From Pseudomonas sp. B21-015 (GTDB lineage: Bacteria; Pseudomonadota; Gammaproteobacteria; Pseudomonadales; Pseudomonadaceae), in NCBI RefSeq assembly GCF_024749285.1, contig NZ_CP087196.1, forward strand, positions 744,001-808,000: a DNA stretch of 64,000 nucleotides, in the 5' to 3' direction. Under the pieces are notes generated by a model that was not told the origin of the DNA, made no database searches, and worked only from the letters and a program-made list of their open reading frames with translations. Below are positions 57,525 through 64,000 of this stretch, one piece after another. How positions within the stretch are numbered: position 1 is the first letter of the stretch; the number at the start of each line of letters is the position of its first letter. A program made the translations under genes and the position numbers.

Positions 57525-59249
57525 ATGAGTGATAACACTATTCCACCAGCCGCTTCCCCGGCCGCCGACGCACCTGCTGCCAACACTTCCCGTCGCTGGC
57601 CGGCGCTGCTGGTCGGGCTGTGCCTGGTGGCTGGCGTGGCGGGCGGGTTAGGGTGGTTCCTGCACAAACCCAAGGCGCCGCCCGCTGAGTTGGCCAGTGA
57701 CAAACTGGGCATGAGCCGGCCGGACGGTCTGCTCGAAACCCATTCCCTGAGCCAGCTGCCCAAGGATTTGCTGGCGGTGCCGTTTCTCAAGGAAACCCTG
57801 ACCGAAGATTTCGTCTTCTATTACGAAGCCCACGCCGATCGCCTCGGTTTGATTGGTAGTCTGCGGCGGATCATTTACGAGCATGACCTGAAGTTGCAGG
57901 ACAGCCTGATCGAGCAGCTGTTCGATCAACCGGCGGATGTGGCGCTGTGGCGCGGGGCGGATGGACGTCTCAAGGATTTCCTGTTGGTGATGGATCGCGG
58001 CGGGCTGGCCAAGGTACTGGAGCCGCTGGCGAAAGTGGCGCTGGATGATACGCAGCTGAGCAAGCTGGCTGAAATCAAAGTCGCCGGCGATGTGGTGCCG
58101 CTTTATCAACTCACCTACAACAACAGCAAAGCGCTGCTGTTCGCCTCTCATGGCGACAAACTGGTGGTGCTGTCCAACCCGGCCAAGCTTTATGAAACCG
58201 GCCACGGTCCAGTCGACGACCCCGGCATGGTATCGACCGAATCGCTGGAAGCACTACTCGGCGGCCAGAAACTCTTCCCCGAAGCCTTCGGCCTGCCACC
58301 GCGCGCGCCCGAGGTAAAACAACGCCTCTCGGTCAATTCCAGCGTTCTGGCCATGGGCTACCAGCGCTTCATCCCGAACTTCGCCGGCCTGCGTTTCGAC
58401 ATGGACGACAAGGGCTGGCACAGCTTCCTGGCCATGGACGAACTGGAAAACCAGCCAGACTTCGACTTCAAACCGATCTGGCAAGCCATGCCGATGGGCG
58501 CCAGCGCCTGCGTGGCCTTGCCACTGGCCGCCGAACAACAGAAGCCGCTGCTGGTGAAACTCGGTGCCGAAGAGTCCGTGGCCCAGGCCCTGACTGAACA
58601 CATGGCCGGTGCTGCCGGCCTGTGCTGGTATGCCGACTCGCGGTTGTACACGCCGCTGCTGGTGGCCAGCCTGAATGATGATGACAGCGCCAAACTCGAC
58701 GGCGACCTGGGCAACCTGTTCGGCTCGATGGTGGGTGCTTACGAAGGCAACGTTGCCGATCACGCCTTCCCGGTGGTCGAAAAACAGGAAGGCCAGACCC
58801 ATCAGTGGCAGCGCCAGGTCAGCTCCAACTTCGGTCCCTATAAGGCCAAGGATGCCGAGCAGCCCGACGCGATCACCGGCAAAGCCTTTATGCGCGTAAG
58901 TCTCGCGCGCCACGGTTCGACCCTGCTGTTCTCCCTCGACGACAAACTGGTCGACAAAGCCCTCGGCACCCTCGACAAACGCTTCCCGCCGCTGGCTGAC
59001 GTGCTGCCAAAAGACCTGTTGATGCCGATCTATTTCGGCCCGGACTCCATGGCGCAGCTGATGCAGCAGGAAACCCTCGACAGCCTGCCGCAGGACATGG
59101 AACCGGTGTTCTACAACGCCGCGCAAACCTACCTGATCCCGAAACTGCGCACCCTCGGCGGCTATGGCAAATATGCCCTGACCTTGCCCAAAGGCAGCGA
59201 GCCCGACGGCCACTGGCAGTGGCTGCCGCTGGAATGGAAAGCCTTGTGA
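57525..59249 (+). CDS. magB: MagB, DUF2138 membrane-anchored protein (YfaA family)
   Basis: This 574-residue protein has a short cytoplasmic N-terminus, one transmembrane helix (about 25-46, [22 protein letters not shown]) and a large periplasmic domain. The start could be the GTG at 57519 or the ATG at 57525; the ATG is used. DUF2138 is known only from this operon. In P. aeruginosa MagD is reported in complex with other mag products at the inner membrane, and this anchored protein is a candidate scaffold. Confidence 0.88.
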   Translation: MSDNTIPPAASPAADAPAANTSRRWPALLVGLCLVAGVAGGLGWFLHKPKAPPAELASDKLGMSRPDGLLETHSLSQLPKDLLAVPFLKETLTEDFVFYYEAHADRLGLIGSLRRIIYEHDLKLQDSLIEQLFDQPADVALWRGADGRLKDFLLVMDRGGLAKVLEPLAKVALDDTQLSKLAEIKVAGDVVPLYQLTYNNSKALLFASHGDKLVVLSNPAKLYETGHGPVDDPGMVSTESLEALLGGQKLFPEAFGLPPRAPEVKQRLSVNSSVLAMGYQRFIPNFAGLRFDMDDKGWHSFLAMDELENQPDFDFKPIWQAMPMGASACVALPLAAEQQKPLLVKLGAEESVAQALTEHMAGAAGLCWYADSRLYTPLLVASLNDDDSAKLDGDLGNLFGSMVGAYEGNVADHAFPVVEKQEGQTHQWQRQVSSNFGPYKAKDAEQPDAITGKAFMRVSLARHGSTLLFSLDDKLVDKALGTLDKRFPPLADVLPKDLLMPIYFGPDSMAQLMQQETLDSLPQDMEPVFYNAAQTYLIPKLRTLGGYGKYALTLPKGSEPDGHWQWLPLEWKAL

Positions 59250-59884
59250 CCGCACTCATCCGAGGCCTCGGCCTGCTGGCGTTGTTGCTGGGGACTCGCA
59301 CCTTTGCCAGCGAAGCCCCGGCGCTCGACCCGCAACAGTCCCAGGTATTCCGCGCCTGGTTCGTGCGCATCGCCCAGGAACAACTGACCCAAGGCCCGAG
59401 CCCGCGCTGGTATCAGCAGGACTGTGCCGGGCTGGTGCGGTTTGCCGCCAACGAAGCGCTGAAAGTCCATGACGACAAATGGCTGCGCAGCAATGGCCTG
59501 TCCAATCGCTACCTGCCGCCGGAACTGCAACTGAGCGACGCCCAACGCGGCCTCGCCCAGCAATGGCAGCAGGGCGGCGGCAAGGTCGGGCCCTATGTCA
59601 ACGCGATCAAACTGATCCAGTTCAACAGCCACCTGGTTGGCCGTGATCTGGCCCAGGCCCGGCCCGGCGACTTGATGTTTTTCGATCAGGGCGATGACCA
59701 GCACCTGATGATCTGGATGGGCCGCTTCATCGCCTATCACACCGGCACCACTACCCCCACCGACAACGGCATGCGCTCCGCAAGCCTGCAACAACTCATG
59801 ACATGGAAGGACACCCGATGGATACCCGACGCAGCCAACCCCAACTTCATCGGCGTCTATCGACTGAACTTTCTCTCCCAATGA
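59246..59884 (+). CDS. magC: MagC, DUF1175 protein with NlpC/P60-like motifs (YfaT family)
   Basis: This 212-residue secreted protein starts at GTG (GTGA overlap with magB) with signal peptide [20 protein letters not shown]. It shows papain-like motifs: [14 protein letters not shown] with Cys60, and [19 protein letters not shown] with His153, resembling the NlpC/P60 cell-wall amidase core. An alternative ATG lies at 59234. The substrate may be the macroglobulin or murein; the enzyme function is an inference. Confidence 0.85.
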   Translation: MTALIRGLGLLALLLGTRTFASEAPALDPQQSQVFRAWFVRIAQEQLTQGPSPRWYQQDCAGLVRFAANEALKVHDDKWLRSNGLSNRYLPPELQLSDAQRGLAQQWQQGGGKVGPYVNAIKLIQFNSHLVGRDLAQARPGDLMFFDQGDDQHLMIWMGRFIAYHTGTTTPTDNGMRSASLQQLMTWKDTRWIPDAANPNFIGVYRLNFLSQ

Positions 59885-62800
59885 TCGGTGCCCGCATGCT
59901 GCGCATTTGTTCAAAACTGCCTCTTTTGCTTGCGTTGATTTTGCCTCTGTCGGCGGTCAACGCCGAAGACACCGTCGAGCCGAGCGGCTATACACCGGTG
60001 GCCGGTGAAAGTTTCTTCCTGCTGGCCGACAGCAGTTTCGCCAGCGACGAGCAGGCGATGGTGCGCCTCGAAGCGCCGGGCCGCGATTACCGCCGGTTCC
60101 GCATGGAGCCTTACGGCGGCGCGGACATTCGTGTGTACCGCATCGATAAACCGCTGGATTTCCTCAAGCGCCAGAAGAACCTGCATCGGGTGGTCAGCGA
60201 CGGCCAGTTCAAGGGCGAAGGCCTGTCGAACACCCTCGCGTACCTGTGGGACAACTGGTACCGCAAATCCCGTCGGGTGATGCAGCGGGCGTTTTCCTAC
60301 GAGTCACGTAAACAAGTCACCGAGGAAGTACCGGAGCTGAAGATGGGCACCGCCATCGCCGCGCCAACGCCGTACGACGCTCAGCCGCAGTTCGCGTTGA
60401 TTCCGGGCCTGCCAGTGGTCAGCCAATTCCGTTATCCGCTGTGGCAAGCCAAACCGATCCAGCCGCCTGAAGGCGTGAACCTGGCCGGTTCTTCCAGCGA
60501 GTTCGTCAGTGTCTCGCCGGGCAACGTGTACATCCCGTTGGGCAACCTGAAACCGGGGCTGTATCTGGTGGAAGCGCTGATCGGCAAGTACCGCGCGACC
60601 ACCATGGTCTTCGTCTCCAACACCGTGGCCGTGAGCAAGATTGCTGGCGATGAATTGCTGGTGTGGGCCGCGCGCAAACACGAAGGCAGTTCGGTGCCCA
60701 AGGTCAATGTGCTGTGGACCGACGGCCTGGGCGTGATGAGCAGCGGCGCTACTGACGCCGACGGATTACTGCGTCTGAAACACGTCAGCCCCGAGCGTTC
60801 GTTCGTGATCGGCGAGGACGAAGAGGGCGGGGTGTTCGTCTCCGAGAACTTCTATTACGACAGCGAAATCTACGACACCAAACTTTATGCGTTCACCGAC
60901 CGGCCGCTGTATCGGCCGGGGGATTGGGTGTCGCTGAAAATCGTCGGCCGCGAGTTCAAGAATGCGCGGGATTCCGTGGCACCGACCGCTGCCGACGTCA
61001 ATGTGACCGTGCTCGATGCCACCGGCACCGCGCTGCAATCGTTGGCGCTGAAGCTCGATTCCAAGGCTGGCACTCAGGGCCGTTTCCAGTTGCCGGACAA
61101 CGCGGTGGCGGGTGGCTATGAGCTGCGTTTCAACTACAAGGATCAGGCCTACAGCAGTGCCTTCCGTGTCGCTGAATACATCAAGCCGCACTTCGAAATT
61201 TCCCTGAACCTGGCCAAGCAGGATTACCGCACCGGCGAACCGGTGAAGGGCAGTCTGGTGTTGTTGTACCCGGACGGCAAACCGGTGGCCAACGCCAAGG
61301 TAAGCCTGAGCCTGCGCGCCCAGCAACTGTCGATGGTCGACAACGAACTGCAATACCTCGGGCAATTCCCGGTGGAGCTGACCAGCGCCGAACTGACCAC
61401 CGACGCCAAGGGCAACGCGAGCCTCGATTTGCCCGCCGCCGAGAAACCGAGCCGCTACATGCTCACCGTATTCGCCAGCGATGGCGCGGCGTATCGGGTC
61501 AAGACCACCAAGGAAATCCTCATCGACCGTGGCGCCGCCAGTTTCCGCCTGAGCGCGCCGCAGCGGTTCAGCGCGGTGGGCGGCAAGGTTGCATTCAGCT
61601 ATGCCAACGAAGGTGGCAGCGAGCAGAGCAAAGCGGTCAACCCGAGCAGCTACAGCTGGGTACGGCTCGAAGATCAGACCTCTGGCGAAGGTAAACTCGC
61701 CGCCAAAGATAAAGGCTTTACCCTGACCTTCGACCGTCCGGGCACTTACAACCTGACGCTGAAAGATGATCACGGCCGCGTGCTTGGCGCGACCGGTCAT
61801 TCGGTCACTGGCGACGGCGTCAAAGCCGTGCCCGGCACCGTGGAAATCGTCCTCGACAAACCTGAGTACAAGGCCGGCGACGAAGCCCTCGCGTTGATCA
61901 CGTTCCCCGAGCCGGTCAGCGATGCGTTGCTGTCGCTCGAGCGCGACAAGGTCGAGGCCACGGCGCTGCTGTCCAAGGGCAGCGACTGGCTGAAGATGGA
62001 AAAACTCAGCGACACCCAATACCGCGCGCGTATCCCGGTGAAGGACAACTTCGCGCCGAACCTGACCTTCTCCGTGCTCTACACCAAGGGTGGCCAATAC
62101 AGCTTCCAGAACGCCGGCATCAAGGTGATCGCGCCGCAGATCGACGTGGCCATCGCCACCGATAAAGAGGCGTATCAACCCGGCGATACTGTGTCCGTGG
62201 ACCTCACCACTCAATTCGCCGGCAAGCCGATTCCGGCGCACCTGACGGTCAGCGTGGTCGACGAAATGATCTACGCGTTGCAACCGGAAGTCGCGCCGAC
62301 CATCGACCAGTTCTTCTACCACCCGCGCCGCAACAACGTGCGCACTAGCGCCAGTTTGTCGTTTATCAGCTACGACGTGGCACTGCCGGGCAGCCCGGGC
62401 GCACCGGGCAAAGCCAACCGCAGCGAGCGTGGGGTGAAAGTGCTGGAGCGGCCGCGTCGTGAAGACGTCGACACCGCCGCGTGGCAGCCGGAATTGATCA
62501 CCGACGCCAACGGCAAAACCCGTTTCACCTTCAAGATGCCGGACTCCTTGACCCGCTGGCGCATCACTGCCCGCGCCATCGCCGATGACGGCCAGGTCGG
62601 GCAGAAGAAGCAATTCGTGCGCTCGGAGAAACCGCTGTACCTGAAGTGGAGCGGCCCGACCAAGTTCCGCAATGGCGACAAACCGGATCTCGGTGTGTTC
62701 GCTTTCAGTCAGGCCGAGAAATCGGTCAAGGCTGAGCTGGTGATTCATTACGCGGGTGCCGAGCAACGTGTGCCGGTCACCCTGAACAACGGCGTCAACT

Positions 62801-64000
62801 ACATCGCATTGCCGGCGTTCGCATTGACCAATGGCGGGTGGACCGCCGAGCTGGTGCAGGACGGCAAAACCGCTGACGCCTTGGCCGTGCGCCTGACCGC
62901 GACCGGTGAAGGTTGGCAGGTGACCCAAAGCCAAAGCCTGGATGTGGCCAGCGGTGATACGCCACTGACCTTGCCGGCGGACGCCAGCGACATCCGCCTG
63001 CGTCTGGATGACAGCCCGCAAGCGGTGTTCCGCTCGGCCCTCGATGATCTGCTGAGCTATCCATACGGCGGCGTCGAACAAACCGCCAGTCGTTTGCTGC
63101 CGTTGAGCATCGCTTATCCAACGCTGTCGTCGAATCCACAGATCCGCGACCGCTTGCGTTTGATCATGCAGAACAGCCGCCTGCGGCTGGTGCAAATGGC
63201 CGGCCCGTCGGCGAGCTTCACCTGGTGGGGCTATGACGGTGAGCCGGATGCGTTCCTCACCGCTTACGCCTATTACGCCGACTGGCACGCCAGCAAGGCG
63301 CTGGAACTGAGCCTGCCGCCGGAGCACTGGCAGCGGGTGCTGGAGGTGTACGCGAAACAGGCGCAGAACACGCCGCTGTTGCAGCGGGCGTTGATTCTGT
63401 CGTTTGCCAAACAGATGCAATTGCCGGTGAACACGTTGCTCAGCGGTTTGATCGACGACTTGGTGAAAGCCGGCGAAGGCAATGCGGCGAGCGTCATGGA
63501 CGATGGCGCAGAGAGCCTGGTCATGAACGATCCGGATTCGGCATTGGGTCTGGCCAGTGCTCGGGTGCTGACCGCGTCTTTGGCGCGTCAGGCCAAAGTC
63601 AATCTGCCCCCGGCGTTCAGCCGTCAAGTGGATGCTGCGCAACAGCAAGTGGCTGCCAGCGCTCAACCGTTTGCCGAGGCCTTGAACCTGTCGCTGCAAG
63701 CTTTCGATCAAGCGCATGCACAAGCGTTGTTGCAACGCCTGTTGCCACAGCAATCGACCCTGGAGCGCGCCTTGGCGCTGACTTGGTTGCAACGCAGTAT
63801 CGAGCAAGCCTCTCCGACCATCGCACTGGCACCGGGGGAAGGCTGGAAGAAACGCTACGGTGATACCGGTGAGATGTATTGGACGTGGCAGGGCGCTACG
63901 CCGGTGCCGGCGGTGTTGTCGCTGACCGGGACGCAAGAACGCCCGCTGCGTGCCGCGCTGAGCTACCAGACCAAACAACCGGCAATCGATCCGATGGCCG
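59881..64000 (+). CDS. magD: MagD, bacterial alpha-2-macroglobulin, YfaS type (partial, 3' end beyond window)
   Basis: At least 1373 codons are present. A signal peptide ends near residue 28 ([14 protein letters not shown]). Several beta-sandwich MG domains follow ([29 protein letters not shown], the A2M region [18 protein letters not shown] and [22 protein letters not shown]). In place of the C-x-E-Q thioester, YPYGGVEQT is found at 63058-63084 (Gly1064), so covalent trapping is not possible. Periplasmic proteinase trapping by conformational change is the family proposal. It starts by ATGA overlap with magC. It is absent from the longest-frame lists because it runs off the window; the opposite-strand frame across it is a shadow. 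Confidence 0.93.
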   Translation, partial: MIGARMLRICSKLPLLLALILPLSAVNAEDTVEPSGYTPVAGESFFLLADSSFASDEQAMVRLEAPGRDYRRFRMEPYGGADIRVYRIDKPLDFLKRQKNLHRVVSDGQFKGEGLSNTLAYLWDNWYRKSRRVMQRAFSYESRKQVTEEVPELKMGTAIAAPTPYDAQPQFALIPGLPVVSQFRYPLWQAKPIQPPEGVNLAGSSSEFVSVSPGNVYIPLGNLKPGLYLVEALIGKYRATTMVFVSNTVAVSKIAGDELLVWAARKHEGSSVPKVNVLWTDGLGVMSSGATDADGLLRLKHVSPERSFVIGEDEEGGVFVSENFYYDSEIYDTKLYAFTDRPLYRPGDWVSLKIVGREFKNARDSVAPTAADVNVTVLDATGTALQSLALKLDSKAGTQGRFQLPDNAVAGGYELRFNYKDQAYSSAFRVAEYIKPHFEISLNLAKQDYRTGEPVKGSLVLLYPDGKPVANAKVSLSLRAQQLSMVDNELQYLGQFPVELTSAELTTDAKGNASLDLPAAEKPSRYMLTVFASDGAAYRVKTTKEILIDRGAASFRLSAPQRFSAVGGKVAFSYANEGGSEQSKAVNPSSYSWVRLEDQTSGEGKLAAKDKGFTLTFDRPGTYNLTLKDDHGRVLGATGHSVTGDGVKAVPGTVEIVLDKPEYKAGDEALALITFPEPVSDALLSLERDKVEATALLSKGSDWLKMEKLSDTQYRARIPVKDNFAPNLTFSVLYTKGGQYSFQNAGIKVIAPQIDVAIATDKEAYQPGDTVSVDLTTQFAGKPIPAHLTVSVVDEMIYALQPEVAPTIDQFFYHPRRNNVRTSASLSFISYDVALPGSPGAPGKANRSERGVKVLERPRREDVDTAAWQPELITDANGKTRFTFKMPDSLTRWRITARAIADDGQVGQKKQFVRSEKPLYLKWSGPTKFRNGDKPDLGVFAFSQAEKSVKAELVIHYAGAEQRVPVTLNNGVNYIALPAFALTNGGWTAELVQDGKTADALAVRLTATGEGWQVTQSQSLDVASGDTPLTLPADASDIRLRLDDSPQAVFRSALDDLLSYPYGGVEQTASRLLPLSIAYPTLSSNPQIRDRLRLIMQNSRLRLVQMAGPSASFTWWGYDGEPDAFLTAYAYYADWHASKALELSLPPEHWQRVLEVYAKQAQNTPLLQRALILSFAKQMQLPVNTLLSGLIDDLVKAGEGNAASVMDDGAESLVMNDPDSALGLASARVLTASLARQAKVNLPPAFSRQVDAAQQQVAASAQPFAEALNLSLQAFDQAHAQALLQRLLPQQSTLERALALTWLQRSIEQASPTIALAPGEGWKKRYGDTGEMYWTWQGATPVPAVLSLTGTQERPLRAALSYQTKQPAIDPMA

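Noticed and set aside
60766..63978. 1070-codon open frame on the minus strand
   Set aside because: It is antisense to magD, whose plus-strand frame has a signal peptide, MG domains and operon coupling. The long minus frame is a GC-rich codon shadow; its translation is His/Gln/Arg-rich without recognisable domains.

Overview
The window is a chromosomal segment of a fluorescent-group Pseudomonas. Three things point there. The gene order matches the P. aeruginosa chromosome in long blocks (rplQ-katA-ftnA-uvrA-MFS-ssb; the nrdR-rib-nusB-thiL-pgpA...ribA...dxs-ispA-xseB block next to the oprG/zinc cluster). Most intergenic gaps hold REP-type palindromes typical of P. fluorescens and P. putida. Codon use is uniformly GC-rich. 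I see no prophage, transposase, CRISPR array, tRNA or rRNA gene.

Layout. 1-7166: the end of the spc operon (tail of rpsN, then rpsH-rplF-rplR-rpsE-rpmD-rplO-secY-rpmJ) and the alpha operon (rpsM-rpsK-rpsD-rpoA-rplQ), closed by a strong terminator. 7334-14487: oxidative stress, iron and DNA maintenance (katA, the non-haem ferritin ftnA, uvrA on the minus strand, a YajR-like MFS transporter and ssb). 14498-23176, all minus strand: an OsmC-YcaO fusion, then an eight-gene cluster (yjfI, pspA/yjfJ, rhomboid protease, K+-channel/RCK protein, yjfK, yjfL, ygiB/yjfM, ygiC/yjfC) behind a promoter bracketed by two identical 12-bp palindromes. This is the least understood system here. 23352-30343: an isochorismatase-like hydrolase facing a GlxA-type regulator, a DUF3182/hydrolase pair, and the ybhP-clsB-ybhN membrane-lipid operon with an unlisted 35-codon leader gene. 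30496-36943: the giant helicase Lhr and two SDR sugar-nucleotide genes.

37119-41363: OprG/OmpW porin with an ANR-like site, then a zinc-limitation cluster (zrgA-like His-rich protein, ABC ATPase, FtsX-type permease, DUF3299) with a Zur-like box. 41449-44007: a hypothetical protein, CnoX/YbbN, a methyltransferase and the YbaY lipoprotein. 44125-52926: nrdR and riboflavin synthesis (ribD, ribE, a RibBX whose GTP cyclohydrolase half has lost its zinc cysteines, ribH), nusB, thiL, pgpA and a binding protein, then a separate genuine ribA with a small membrane protein and a BtuF-like protein. 53101-56217: dxs-ispA-xseB (isoprenoid precursors). 56698-64000: the magABCD (yfaP-yfaA-yfaT-yfaS) operon for a periplasmic alpha-2-macroglobulin. 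magD runs off the window, and its thioester cysteine is replaced by glycine.

The listed starts are chosen from ribosome-binding sites, stop/start overlaps and family lengths. Several differ from the longest open frame (katA, ftnA, uvrA, yjfK, nrdR, clsB, cnoX, magA and others).
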